Shown in pieces: positions 26,955-36,425 of a stretch of DNA of 36,425 nt (within the stretch, counting starts at the first letter, position 1; each line of letters opens with the position of its first letter). Origin of the DNA: Roseovarius autotrophicus (GTDB lineage Bacteria; Pseudomonadota; Alphaproteobacteria; Rhodobacterales; Rhodobacteraceae); the NCBI RefSeq assembly GCF_018069895.1, contig NZ_JAGQDH010000024.1, positions 1-36,425 of the forward strand. The letters are read 5' to 3'. Under the pieces are notes generated by a model. That model was not told the origin of the DNA and searched no databases. It worked only from the letters and a program-made list of their open reading frames with translations. The position numbers and the translations under genes were made by a program.

Positions 26955-27956
26955 TCAGGCCCCGGCAAGAAGCCGAGCGGCGGCGGGCGCGAAATAGCTC
27001 AGCACCCCGTCGCAGCCCGCCCTCTTGAAGCACAGCAGGCTTTCCATCATCGCCCGCTCGCCATCGATCCAGCCATTCTGAGCCGCCGCCATGATCATCG
27101 CATATTCGCCCGAGACCTGATAGGCGAAGGTCGGCGCTCCGAATTTCTCTTTTGCCCGGCGGCAGATATCGAGATAGGGCATTCCCGGCTTGACCATCAC
27201 CATATCGGCCCCCTCGCTGAGGTCCCGCGCAATGAGGCGCAACGCCTCGTCGGTATTGGCCGCGTCCATCTGATAGGTCTTCTTGTCGCCCTTGAGCGCG
27301 TCGCCCGCGCCAACCGCCTCGCGGAATGGCCCGTAGAATGCCGAGGCATATTTGGCCGAATAAGCCATGATCGCCACATTGTGATGGCCCGCGCCCTCAA
27401 GCGCCGCGCGAATGGCGCCAATGCGCCCGTCCATCATGTCCGACGGGCCGATGATATCGACCCCCGCCTCGGCCTGCGACAGCGCCTGTTTCACCAGCGC
27501 CTCGACGGTGGCGTCATTGACGATCTCACCCGCCACCACATAACCGTCATGGCCGGTGTCCGAATAGGGATCGAGCGCCACATCGGTCATCACCGCAATG
27601 CCCGGCACGGCGGCCTTGATCGCACGCGTGGCGCGATTGCTCAGGTTCTCGGGGTTCCACGCCTCGGCGCAATCGGCGGTGCGGTTGGCAACCGAAGTAT
27701 AGGGAAAGAGACAGACCGCAGGAATGCCCAGATCCGCAGCCTCTTGCGCCGCCTCCACCACCTTGTCGATGGAGCGGCGAAAGACGCCGGGCATGGACGG
27801 CACCGGCTCTTGCACCCCCTCGCCGTCGCGCACGAACAAGGGCCATATGAAATCGGCGGGTGAAAGCGTGCTCTCGGCCACCATGGCGCGCAGCGCGGGG
27901 CTCATGCGGGTGCGACGCGTGCGGGTGGCGGGAAAGGCGGCCTGAAATGGGGTCAT
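26955..27956 (-). CDS. hemB: HemB, porphobilinogen synthase
   Basis: HemB condenses two 5-aminolevulinate molecules to porphobilinogen in tetrapyrrole synthesis. The 333-residue protein starts at the ATG at 27956 (MTPFQAAFPATRTRRTRM); a longer TTG reading has no support. The Schiff-base lysines are K202 in MAYSAKYASAFYGPF and K256 in MVMVKPGMPYLD. At 125-138 the sequence is DVALDPYSDTGHDG, the aspartate form lacking the three zinc cysteines of E. coli-type enzymes. Rhodobacter capsulatus HemB is reported as metal-independent, so a similar property is possible here. It is divergent from the SufBCD-associated gene. Confidence 0.97.
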   Translation of the reverse strand: MTPFQAAFPATRTRRTRMSPALRAMVAESTLSPADFIWPLFVRDGEGVQEPVPSMPGVFRRSIDKVVEAAQEAADLGIPAVCLFPYTSVANRTADCAEAWNPENLSNRATRAIKAAVPGIAVMTDVALDPYSDTGHDGYVVAGEIVNDATVEALVKQALSQAEAGVDIIGPSDMMDGRIGAIRAALEGAGHHNVAIMAYSAKYASAFYGPFREAVGAGDALKGDKKTYQMDAANTDEALRLIARDLSEGADMVMVKPGMPYLDICRRAKEKFGAPTFAYQVSGEYAMIMAAAQNGWIDGERAMMESLLCFKRAGCDGVLSYFAPAAARLLAGA

Positions 27957-28085
27957 GGGCTGGCTCGTCGCGGGCTGTGGCGTGATCACATCCTCACTGG
28001 CACGGAAATTCAGCCATCTCAAGGGTAGGAATTGCCGCGCGCGGGCGCTAAGACGGCGGTCAATACCAGTGACAGAGGCGCGTCC

Positions 28086-28613
28086 TTGACCTTTCTCGAC
28101 AATGTTTTCGAACTGATCGACCTGCGTTCGTTCAGCAATCTCTGGTTCTGGATCGCGCTTGCCGTGACCTGGTCAACCGCCAGCCACTGGGTGCTGGGCG
28201 TGCCCTGGGACATGGCGCTGCGCGCCCGCCGCAGCGCAAGCCCCGAGGCGGTGTCCGATTTTGAAGACATGGTGCGCATCAACACCAACCGCATCCTTTT
28301 CGTGGTGCGGGAATCGGGGCTGATAATGGCGGGGCTGGTGGGCTTTACGCTGACCTCGCTGCTGCTGATGGGGTTCGTCTACGACAACGAATTCTCGCAG
28401 GCGCTGTTCCTGCTGGGCTTTCCGCTGACGGGGGTCGGGCTTGTATCCCTGCGCACGGCGCGGGCCATCAGACGCGAAGCCCCGAACGGGGAGGCGCTGA
28501 TCGCGCGACTGGGGCGGCACCGTCTGGTGGTGCAGATCATCGGCATGGTGTCGATCTTCGTCACCGCCATGTGGGGCATGTATCAGAACATGAATCTCGG
28601 CGTTCTGGGCTGA
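28086..28613 (+). CDS. Membrane protein of the 'component of SufBCD complex' type
   Basis: The product begins MTFLDNVFELIDLRSFSNLW at a TTG (28086) seven bases after GAGG; another in-frame TTG at 28032 would add 18 residues. It has about 175 residues and three or four membrane helices, for example LWFWIALAVTWSTASHWVL, LIMAGLVGFTLTSLLLMGFV, FLLGFPLTGVGLVSL and VVQIIGMVSIFVTAMWGMYQ. I recall the label 'component of SufBCD complex' for Rhodobacteraceae homologues with this opening and ending; the basis for that name is unknown to me. It is divergent from hemB and 17 bases ahead of mfd. Confidence 0.7.
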   Translation: MTFLDNVFELIDLRSFSNLWFWIALAVTWSTASHWVLGVPWDMALRARRSASPEAVSDFEDMVRINTNRILFVVRESGLIMAGLVGFTLTSLLLMGFVYDNEFSQALFLLGFPLTGVGLVSLRTARAIRREAPNGEALIARLGRHRLVVQIIGMVSIFVTAMWGMYQNMNLGVLG

Positions 28614-28630
28614 GCGGGGGCACGAGAGAG

Positions 28631-31600
28631 ATGAGCAACAGGCGCCATATCGTGATGGGCGGCGCACCCGAAGGGTTTGACGCGCGGCTGGTTCTGGCCG
28701 AAATCGACAAGGCGGACGGCCCGGTCATCCATGTCGCGCGCGACGACAAGCGCATGGCCGCGATGGCCGAGGCGCTGCGCTTCTTCGCGCCCGACATGCC
28801 GGTGATCCGGTTTCCGGGCTGGGACTGCCTGCCCTATGACCGCATCTCGCCCAATGCCGAGATTTCGGCCACGCGGATGGCGACGCTGGCGGGCCTGGTG
28901 CACGGGATGCCGCCGCAATTCGTGCTCTTGACCACGCTCAACGCCGCAACCCAGCGCCTGCCCGCCCGCGACGTGCTGCGCGGCGCGGCCTTTGCCGCCA
29001 CCGTGGGCGAGCGCATCGACGAGGCCGCCTTGCGCGATTTCCTTGTCCGCATGGGGTTCACGCAGGCCCCCACCGTGACCGAACCGGGCGATTATGCGCT
29101 GCGCGGCGGGATCATCGACATCTACCCGCCGGGAGAGGGCGGGCCGGTGCGGCTCGATCTTTTCGGCGACGTGCTTGACGGGGTGCGCCGGTTCGACCCG
29201 GCCACGCAGCGCACCACCGAGAAACTTGACCGGGTCGAGCTTGCCCCCGTCTCCGAAGTGATCCTCGACGAGGCTTCGATCCGCCGCTTTCGCCAGAATT
29301 ACCGCATCGCGTTCGGCACGGGCGGGGCCGATGACCCGCTTTACGAGGCCGTGAGCGCAGGACGCAAGCAGGCGGGGGTAGAGCACTGGCTGCCCTTCTT
29401 CCACGAGCGGCTGGAGACGCTCTTTGACTACCTCCCCGATGCCCCTGTCACGCTTGACGATCAGGCCGATGCCGCCCGCAATGCGCGGTGGGAGAGCGTG
29501 CGTGACCAATACGAGGCCCGACGCCATGCGCTCGGGCAGAGGGGACACGGCGACACGGTCTATCAGCCGATCGCGCCCGATTTGCTCTATCTCGACGATG
29601 CGGACTGGCGCGCGGCGCTCGGGCCCCGCCGCGTGGTGCAGTTCTCGACCCTGCCGCGCCCCACCGGACCGGGGGTGGTGGATGCAGGCGGACGCATCGG
29701 GCGCAACTTCGCCCCCGAACGCCAACAGGAAAACATAAATCTTTTCAGTGTTCTGAAAGACCATATTGAGGAAAGACAGGCCTTTGGTCCGGTTCTTGTC
29801 GCCTCCTACTCCCAAGGCGCGCGCGAACGCATCGAGGGGCTTCTGGCCGATGAAGGGCTTGTCGGCCCGGTTTCTGTCTCAAGCATGCGAGGCGTGGGCA
29901 GGCACGGGCTGCATCTGGCAATCTGGCCGCTTGAACAGGGGTTCACAGCGCCCGGTATCACCGTCATCGCGGAACAGGACGTGCTGGGCGACCGGCTCAT
30001 TCGCGGCGCCAGGCGCAAGCGGCGGGCCGAGAATTTCCTGACCGAGGCGCAGGCCCTCAGTCAGGGGGATCTGGTGGTGCATGTCGATCACGGCATCGGC
30101 CGCTATCTGGGGCTCGAGGTGGTGACGGCGGCGGGGGCAGCACATGAATGTCTCGTGCTGGAATATGCCGAAAGCTCGAAACTTTACCTGCCGGTCGAAA
30201 ATATCGAACTCTTGTCGCGCTACGGCCATGAGGAGGGGCTTCTTGACCGGTTGGGCGGCGGCGCGTGGCAGGCCAAGAAGGCCAAGCTCAAGCAGCGCAT
30301 CCGCGAGATGGCCGAACGCCTCATCCGCGTCGCCGCCGAGCGCGAATTGCGCCGCGCGCCGGTCGTGATCCCGGAACATCACGCATGGGAGGCGTTTTCC
30401 GCCCGCTTTCCCTATCAGGAAACCGAGGATCAGCAGCGAGCCATCGACGATGTGCTCGCCGATCTGGAAGCGGGCCGCCCGATGGACCGGCTCATCTGCG
30501 GCGATGTGGGTTTCGGCAAGACCGAGGTCGCCATGCGCGCGGCCTTTGCCGCCGCCATGGCGGGGCTACAGGTGGCGGTGATCGCCCCCACAACCCTGCT
30601 TGCGCGCCAGCATTACAAGGAATTTTCCGAACGCTTCCGGGGCTTCCCCCTCTCCGTCCATGCGCTTTCGCGCTTTGTGTCAGCGCGCGACGCCACCCTC
30701 ACCCGCGAGGCCATGTCGAAGGGCGAGACCGATATCGTCGTGGGCACGCATGCGCTTCTGGCAAAGGGCGTGCGGTTCAGGAACCTGGGCCTTCTGATCA
30801 TCGACGAGGAACAGCGCTTCGGCGTCGCGCACAAGGAACGGCTCAAGGAGATGCGCAGCGACATCCACGTTCTGACGCTGACCGCCACGCCCATCCCACG
30901 CACGCTGCAACTGTCACTGTCGGGGGTGCGGGATCTGTCGATCATCGGCACGCCGCCCGTCGATCGCCTCTCGATCCGCACCTATGTCAGCGAGTTCGAC
31001 ACCGTCACCGTGCGCGAGGCGCTCTTGCGCGAACATTACCGGGGCGGGCAGTCCTTCTTTGTCGTGCCCCGCATCAAGGATCTGCCCGAGATCGAGGATT
31101 TCCTGAAAAATCAGGTGCCAGAGGTCACTTACGTCGTGGCCCATGGCCAGATGGCGGCAGGCGAGCTGGACCAACGGATGAACGCCTTTTACGATGGCAG
31201 ATATGACGTGCTTCTGGCCACGACCATCGTGGAATCGGGCCTCGACATTCCCACCGCCAACACCATGATCATCCACCGCGCCGACATGTTCGGGCTGGCG
31301 CAGCTTTACCAGATCCGGGGCCGCGTGGGCCGCTCCAAGGCGCGCGCCTATGCCTATCTCACCACCAAGCCGCGCGTGCCACTGACGCCGGGGGCGGAAA
31401 AGCGGCTGCGCGTTCTGGGCAGTCTCGACACGCTTGGCGCGGGCTTCACGCTGGCAAGCCAGGATCTCGACATTCGCGGCGCGGGCAACCTTCTGGGCGA
31501 GGAACAATCCGGCCAGATGCGCGATGTGGGGTTCGAACTTTACCAATCCATGCTGGAAGAAACCATCGCGCGCATCCGCTCGGGCGAGATTGCCACCGTG

Positions 31601-32095
31601 ACCGAGATGGACGAGCAATGGGCGCCGCAGATCAATCTCGGCGTGCCGGTCCTTATCCCCGAGGCCTATGTGCCCGATCTCGATGTGCGCCTTGGCCTTT
31701 ATCGCCGCCTCAGCGGGCTGGAAAGCAAGGTCGAGCTTGAGGGCCTTGCCGCCGAGATGATCGACCGCTTCGGCCCCCTGCCCCGCGAGGTCAACATGCT
31801 GATGCTGGTCATGCGCATCAAGGCGATGTGCAAACGCGCAGGCATCGCCAAGCTCGACGCCGGGCCAAAGGGCGCAACGATCCAGTTTCACAACGACAAG
31901 TTCGCTTCGCCGCAGGGCCTTGTGGAATTCCTTCAGGATCAACGTGGCCTCGCCAAGGTTCGCGACAACAGAATCGTCGTGCGCCGCGACTGGAAGGGCG
32001 AGGCCGACCGTGTGAAAGGTGCCTTCGCCATCGCCCGCGATCTGGCGGAAAAACTCCGCGCCGAGAAGAAAAAAGCCACCGGTGCAACCGGCTGA
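28631..32095 (+). CDS. mfd: Mfd, transcription-repair coupling factor
   Basis: Mfd removes RNA polymerase stalled at DNA damage and recruits UvrA. The 1154-residue protein starts at the ATG at 28631 after CGAGAGAG. The N-terminal UvrB-like part (about 1-340) includes PVIRFPGWDCLPYDRISPNA and GGIIDIYPPGEGGPVRLDLF. The RNA polymerase interaction domain around 475-545 begins DLVVHVDHGIGRYLGLE. The motor has Walker A GDVGFGKTE near 623, DEEQRFG near 724, TLTATPIPRTLQLSLSG, and QIRGRVGRSKARAYAYL. The C-terminal TRCF domain starts near 1010 (LIPEAYVPDLDVRLGLYRRL). All helicase motifs appear intact and the length is normal. Confidence 0.98.
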   Translation: MSNRRHIVMGGAPEGFDARLVLAEIDKADGPVIHVARDDKRMAAMAEALRFFAPDMPVIRFPGWDCLPYDRISPNAEISATRMATLAGLVHGMPPQFVLLTTLNAATQRLPARDVLRGAAFAATVGERIDEAALRDFLVRMGFTQAPTVTEPGDYALRGGIIDIYPPGEGGPVRLDLFGDVLDGVRRFDPATQRTTEKLDRVELAPVSEVILDEASIRRFRQNYRIAFGTGGADDPLYEAVSAGRKQAGVEHWLPFFHERLETLFDYLPDAPVTLDDQADAARNARWESVRDQYEARRHALGQRGHGDTVYQPIAPDLLYLDDADWRAALGPRRVVQFSTLPRPTGPGVVDAGGRIGRNFAPERQQENINLFSVLKDHIEERQAFGPVLVASYSQGARERIEGLLADEGLVGPVSVSSMRGVGRHGLHLAIWPLEQGFTAPGITVIAEQDVLGDRLIRGARRKRRAENFLTEAQALSQGDLVVHVDHGIGRYLGLEVVTAAGAAHECLVLEYAESSKLYLPVENIELLSRYGHEEGLLDRLGGGAWQAKKAKLKQRIREMAERLIRVAAERELRRAPVVIPEHHAWEAFSARFPYQETEDQQRAIDDVLADLEAGRPMDRLICGDVGFGKTEVAMRAAFAAAMAGLQVAVIAPTTLLARQHYKEFSERFRGFPLSVHALSRFVSARDATLTREAMSKGETDIVVGTHALLAKGVRFRNLGLLIIDEEQRFGVAHKERLKEMRSDIHVLTLTATPIPRTLQLSLSGVRDLSIIGTPPVDRLSIRTYVSEFDTVTVREALLREHYRGGQSFFVVPRIKDLPEIEDFLKNQVPEVTYVVAHGQMAAGELDQRMNAFYDGRYDVLLATTIVESGLDIPTANTMIIHRADMFGLAQLYQIRGRVGRSKARAYAYLTTKPRVPLTPGAEKRLRVLGSLDTLGAGFTLASQDLDIRGAGNLLGEEQSGQMRDVGFELYQSMLEETIARIRSGEIATVTEMDEQWAPQINLGVPVLIPEAYVPDLDVRLGLYRRLSGLESKVELEGLAAEMIDRFGPLPREVNMLMLVMRIKAMCKRAGIAKLDAGPKGATIQFHNDKFASPQGLVEFLQDQRGLAKVRDNRIVVRRDWKGEADRVKGAFAIARDLAEKLRAEKKKATGATG

Positions 32096-32177
32096 TCCCG
32101 CGCGCTCGATCTTCCCCCTAGCGCCACCTGCCCCCTTCGCCTAAGTTCCTGACAGGTTTGGTCGGAACGGTGGGCGT

Positions 32178-32261
32178 ATGAGGGATACAGGACTTCGGAA
32201 ACTGGCGTTTTTCCTGTTGGTGGCACTCATCGTCTTCGTGGCGGCGACGGGGGGCGTGTGA
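32178..32261 (+). CDS. 27-residue single-helix membrane microprotein
   Basis: An ATG at 32178 opens a 27-codon frame whose product starts MRDTGLRKLA and continues FFLLVALIVFVAATGGV. It has a positively charged head and one membrane helix filling the remainder. The TGA stop at 32259-32261 overlaps the ATG of the XpaC-like gene as TGATG, which argues for real translation and coupling. The ribosome site is weak (GGAACGG about eight bases upstream). No family is recognised. It may be a leader for coupled translation or a small partner of the membrane proteins encoded downstream. Confidence 0.55.
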   Translation: MRDTGLRKLAFFLLVALIVFVAATGGV

Positions 32262-33157
32262 TGGCCGAACGCTTTGGCGGCAAGTTCAGCCCCGGCGGTC
32301 CTTCGGGCAATGAGCCGCCGCGCGGCGGCTATCGCGGCGCGCGGCGCACGCGGGCGGGCGGGCGCGTCAACATGCTGTTCCTCGCGCCGTTGCCGCTCGC
32401 GGTGCGTGCCTTCGGCGACGGGGCGCTTGGCCTTGCGCTCAACCTCTCGGCACTCGGCCTGCTGCTGCTGGCGGCATGGCTCACGCGCGAGGGCATCCTC
32501 GCGCAAGAGGCCTATGACGCGCGCAAGATCGCCAGGCGCCCCGCCATCCCGCGCAAGATCTTCGCCTCCCTGCTCACCGGCACGGGGCTTTTCGTGGCCG
32601 CCTTTGCCGCACAGGGCGGCATCGCGGAGGCTTTCATCTACGCCATTGCGGGCGCGGCCCTGCACGGTTTTGCCTTCGGCCTTGACCCGCTGCGCGACAA
32701 GGGCGCAGAGGGCATCGACAGTTTTCAAAGCGACCGCGTGGCGCGCGTGGTCGATCAGGCCGAGGATTATCTCAAATCCATGTCGGACGCGCTGCGCCGC
32801 GCGGGCGACCGGCAGTTGGAACGCCGCCTGGACGGCTTTCAGGTGACGGTGCGCGACATGCTGCGCACGGTCGAGAACGACCCGCGCGACCTGACAGCGG
32901 CACGCAGGTTTCTTGGCGTCTATCTGATGGGCGCGCGCGACGCGACGGTGAAATACGCCGATCTCGCCGCCCGTGCACCGAACCCGCAGGCGCGCGAGAA
33001 CTATCTTGCGCTGCTGGCCGATCTGGAACGGAATTTCACCGCCAAGACCCGTGCGCTCATGGCCAGCAACAGCACCGATCTCGATGTGGAAATCGAGGTG
33101 CTGCGCGACCGGCTGGAGCGCGAGGGCATTCATCTTGAAACCCGTGATCTAGCGTAA
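32261..33157 (+). CDS. XpaC-like membrane protein
   Basis: The 298-residue product resembles the XpaC (5-bromo-4-chloroindolyl phosphate hydrolysis) family, whose name comes from a phenotype and not from a proven enzyme activity. A Gly/Pro/Arg-rich cytoplasmic head (1-35) leads into hydrophobic segments (VNMLFLAPLPLAVRAFGDGA, LNLSALGLLLLAAWLT, IFASLLTGTGLFVAAFAAQG), followed by a soluble helical half with DFLK-like AEDYLKSMSDALRR and RRFLGVYLMGARDATVKYAD. The ATG at 32261 is fixed by the overlap with the microprotein. In Bacillus subtilis xpaC neighbours a TelA homologue (yaaN), as here. Confidence 0.85.
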   Translation: MAERFGGKFSPGGPSGNEPPRGGYRGARRTRAGGRVNMLFLAPLPLAVRAFGDGALGLALNLSALGLLLLAAWLTREGILAQEAYDARKIARRPAIPRKIFASLLTGTGLFVAAFAAQGGIAEAFIYAIAGAALHGFAFGLDPLRDKGAEGIDSFQSDRVARVVDQAEDYLKSMSDALRRAGDRQLERRLDGFQVTVRDMLRTVENDPRDLTAARRFLGVYLMGARDATVKYADLAARAPNPQARENYLALLADLERNFTAKTRALMASNSTDLDVEIEVLRDRLEREGIHLETRDLA

Positions 33158-33166
33158 GAGGCCCCC

Positions 33167-34366
33167 ATGTCAGAGACCACCCGCCAGAAGGCCGAGGCCG
33201 TGCTTGCCGATGTCGAGGCCGTGAGCCGCGCCGTCCTTCCGGTCCCCACAGAGGCCGACGCCATCGTGCCGCTCGAGCAGGCCGACGCGCCACAAAGCGC
33301 CGAGATCACCCGCCGCATGGCCGAGATCGACATGGGCGATACGCAATCCATCGTCTTTTTCGGCTCTGCCGCGCAGGCGGAGTTGCAGGAAATCAGTCAG
33401 GCGATGCTGCAAGGCGTGCGCAACAAGGATGTGGGACCGGCGGGCGATAGCCTGCGCGGGATCGTGACCACTATTCGCGGGTTTGCGGTGTCGGAGCTTG
33501 ATGTGCGGCGCGAGCGGTCGTGGTGGGAAAAACTCTTGGGTCGGGCCGCGCCCTTTGCCAAGTTCACCGCCCGGTTCGAGCAGGTGCAGGGCCAGATCGA
33601 CAAGATCACCGATGACCTTCTGTCGCATGAACACACGCTGCTCAAGGACATCAAATCCCTCGACATGCTCTATCAAAAGACGCTGGCCTTTTACGACGAG
33701 CTGGCGCTCTACATCGCGGCGGGCGAGGCCAAGCTGAAGGATCTCGACGCAAACGACATTCCCGCCAAGGAGGCCGACGTTCAGGCAGCACCCGAGGGCG
33801 ATCAGGTGATGAAAGCGCAGGAATTGCGCGATATGCGCGCCGCGCGCGACGATCTGGAACGCCGGGTGCATGATCTGAAACTCACCCGTCAGGTGACGAT
33901 GCAATCGCTGCCCTCTATCCGGCTGGTGCAGGAAAATGACAAATCGCTTGTGACCAAGATCAACTCGACCCTCGTCAACACCGTGCCGCTGTGGGAAACC
34001 CAACTGGCGCAGGCGGTGACGATCCAGCGCAGCGCCGAGGCGGCGGCGGCGGTGCGCGACGCCAATGACCTGACCAACGAGTTGCTGACCGCCAACGCCA
34101 AGAACCTGCGCGACAGCAACAAGATGATCCGTCAGGAAATGGAGCGCGGCGTGTTCGACATCGAAGCGGTCAAGAAGGCCAATGCCGATCTGATCGGCAC
34201 CATTCAGGAGAGCTTGGCAATCGCCGACGAAGGCAAGGCCAAGCGCGCCCGCGCCGAGGAGGAGTTGAAGAAGATGGAGGCCGAGTTGCGCGATACGCTC
34301 GCCTCGGCCAAGGCGCGCAAGGACGGTGTCGGCGAGAATGCCGGCAGCGCCGTGCCGAAGGGCTGA
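33167..34366 (+). CDS. TelA/KlaA-family (toxic anion resistance) protein
   Basis: The 399-residue protein matches the TelA/KlaA/YaaN family: SIVFFGSAAQAELQEISQAM, FAKFTARFEQVQGQIDKITD, LKDIKSLDMLYQKTLAFYDE, SLPSIRLVQENDKSLVTKIN, VPLWETQLAQAVTIQRS and NAKNLRDSNKMIRQEMERGV. It is almost wholly helical, with long coiled-coil stretches and no signal or membrane helix. The family is linked with tellurite and antimicrobial tolerance, but the mechanism is unclear and tellurite resistance should not be assumed. It starts nine bases after the XpaC-like gene and its stop abuts the next ATG. Confidence 0.92.
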   Translation: MSETTRQKAEAVLADVEAVSRAVLPVPTEADAIVPLEQADAPQSAEITRRMAEIDMGDTQSIVFFGSAAQAELQEISQAMLQGVRNKDVGPAGDSLRGIVTTIRGFAVSELDVRRERSWWEKLLGRAAPFAKFTARFEQVQGQIDKITDDLLSHEHTLLKDIKSLDMLYQKTLAFYDELALYIAAGEAKLKDLDANDIPAKEADVQAAPEGDQVMKAQELRDMRAARDDLERRVHDLKLTRQVTMQSLPSIRLVQENDKSLVTKINSTLVNTVPLWETQLAQAVTIQRSAEAAAAVRDANDLTNELLTANAKNLRDSNKMIRQEMERGVFDIEAVKKANADLIGTIQESLAIADEGKAKRARAEEELKKMEAELRDTLASAKARKDGVGENAGSAVPKG

Positions 34367-35311
34367 ATGAGGATGCGGGCCCGGCACAGGCTGGCGCTCT
34401 GGGGCGCGGCGATTCTGGCACTGGCGGGCTGCGAGATGCCCGCGCCGACACCGCCTGCCCCACCCCCGGCGATGACGCGCCCGCCCGCGCCGAGCACACC
34501 TTCGGCCGCGAGCGCCGCGCTTGCAGACCATTACGCCCGCATCGAGCGCGACCTGCTGAGCCGGGGCCTCCTGCGCAGCGACGGCGGCGGGCCGGACACG
34601 CCCTGGACCGACACCGACCTGCTGCGCAATTTCGAGGCGATCGTGTTCTTCGACGAATACATGCCCGGCGCAGGCTATCGCCCCTCGGCCGGGCAACCGG
34701 GCGCCTTGCGTAAATGGACGGCGCCGGTGCGCCTTGGCGTCGAGTTCGGCCCCTCCGTTCCCCGCGATCAGCGCGCCGCCGACCGCGCCTCGGTCGAGGG
34801 TTATGCCGCACGTCTGTCACGCGCCGCACGCCACCCGGTCAGCGCCACGACGCGCGCTTCGAATTTTCATGTGCTGATCATGAGCGAAGATGACCGCAGC
34901 CATGGCCTTGCCCGGGTCCGCCAGATCGTCCCGGATATAGACCAGGCCACCCTGGGCGTTTTTCAGAACATGCCGCGCTCGATTCACTGTCTGGTGGTGG
35001 CGTTCTCGCACAAGGGCAATCCGCATTCCTATGACCGCGCAATTGCCTGGATCCGGGCCGAGCATCCGCCGCTCATGCGCGCCGCCTGCATCCACGAGGA
35101 ACTGGCACAGGGGATGGGGCTGGCCAATGACAGCCCCCGCGCACGCCCCTCGATCTTCAATGACGATGAGGAATTCGCGCTTCTGACCCGCCACGATGAA
35201 GAGCTTTTGTGGCTGCTCTATCATCCCGACCTCAAACCCGGCATGACCCCCGACGAGGCCCGCCCGATCATCCGCCGCCTGCTTGACGCGCGCGCGGGCG
35301 GCCCGGTCTGA
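34367..35311 (+). CDS. DUF2927 lipoprotein, possibly zincin-like
   Basis: The 314-residue product starts directly after the TelA-family stop (TGA then ATG). Its signal peptide ends in the lipobox LALAGC, followed by a Pro-rich linker to about residue 50. The body is DUF2927: LLRNFEAIVFFDEY, KWTAPVRLGVEFGPSVP, FHVLIMSEDD, and IHEELAQGMGLANDSP near 242-257. The HEExxxG-like segment resembles a metallopeptidase helix but lacks the second histidine of HExxH, so activity is uncertain. It would be anchored in the envelope on the outer face of the inner membrane or at the outer membrane. Confidence 0.85.
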   Translation: MRMRARHRLALWGAAILALAGCEMPAPTPPAPPPAMTRPPAPSTPSAASAALADHYARIERDLLSRGLLRSDGGGPDTPWTDTDLLRNFEAIVFFDEYMPGAGYRPSAGQPGALRKWTAPVRLGVEFGPSVPRDQRAADRASVEGYAARLSRAARHPVSATTRASNFHVLIMSEDDRSHGLARVRQIVPDIDQATLGVFQNMPRSIHCLVVAFSHKGNPHSYDRAIAWIRAEHPPLMRAACIHEELAQGMGLANDSPRARPSIFNDDEEFALLTRHDEELLWLLYHPDLKPGMTPDEARPIIRRLLDARAGGPV

Positions 35312-35333
35312 CGCCCAATCAAGGAGTTTTCCC

Positions 35334-36425
<1,092 letters not shown>

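Noticed and set aside
28583..29815. 410-codon minus-strand frame opposite mfd
   Set aside because: It lies wholly across the confidently identified mfd and its upstream neighbour, and reads as low-complexity Arg/His/Gly-rich sequence typical of antisense frames in GC-rich DNA.
32141..33133. 330-codon minus-strand frame opposite the XpaC-like gene
   Set aside because: It is an antisense shadow; the plus-strand product has membrane segments, family motifs and coupled starts.
34367..35311. Calling the DUF2927 protein an active zinc peptidase
   Set aside because: The helix reads HEELAQG and lacks the second histidine of HExxH, so catalysis cannot be asserted.

Overview
The window looks like a contig end from an alphaproteobacterium of the Rhodobacteraceae (Roseobacter/Paracoccaceae) type. 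The evidence is the GC-rich sequence, the suf cluster layout (desulfurase - sufB - methyltransferase-like - sufC - sufD - two YIP1-like genes - sufS), a HemB with the aspartate-type metal site, a transmembrane protein of the kind annotated in this family as 'component of SufBCD complex', and many TGATG/ATGA/GTGA gene overlaps. No ribosomal RNA or species marker is present, so the genus is not claimed.

Region 1-1620 is accessory DNA. It holds the end of an IS66-type element, an unrecognised membrane-protein gene and a frameshifted remnant of a large serine recombinase that stops against the 3' end of a tRNA-Arg(CCG) gene (1624-1700, minus strand). From 1748 to 17331 every gene is on the minus strand. 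In transcription order these are an AsmA/YhdP-like protein, queA, an MFS transporter, a DUF924 protein, lpd, then the Fe-S cluster assembly block: IscS/NifS-like desulfurase, sufB, methyltransferase-like gene, sufC, sufD, two YIP1-like membrane genes and sufS. No iscR, sufA, sufE or sufT is visible here.

From 17447 to 20752 the plus strand carries a peroxiredoxin coupled to a ferritin-like DUF455 gene, then an M23 peptidase coupled to a bactofilin and followed by a terminator. From 20817 to 27956 the minus strand carries an outer-membrane barrel gene coupled to a Tat-exported amidohydrolase, an HNH endonuclease, an Atm1-type ABC exporter, a DUF4202 gene coupled to a SYLF lipoprotein, and hemB. 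Suf, Atm1, hemB and the divergent 'SufBCD component' gene give the window an Fe-S/heme flavour, although the genes lie in separate operons.

From 28086 to the end the plus strand carries the SufBCD-associated membrane gene, mfd, and a tightly packed membrane-stress-like cassette: a 27-residue transmembrane microprotein, an XpaC-like protein, a TelA-family protein, a DUF2927 lipoprotein and an SPFH protein. The last gene runs into about 215 bases of almost pure C, which I read as a sequencing/assembly artefact at the contig end. The most interesting points are the microprotein-XpaC-TelA-DUF2927-SPFH cassette, the non-canonical genes inside the suf operon, and the recombinase relic abutting tRNA-Arg. 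None is proof of an undescribed system.
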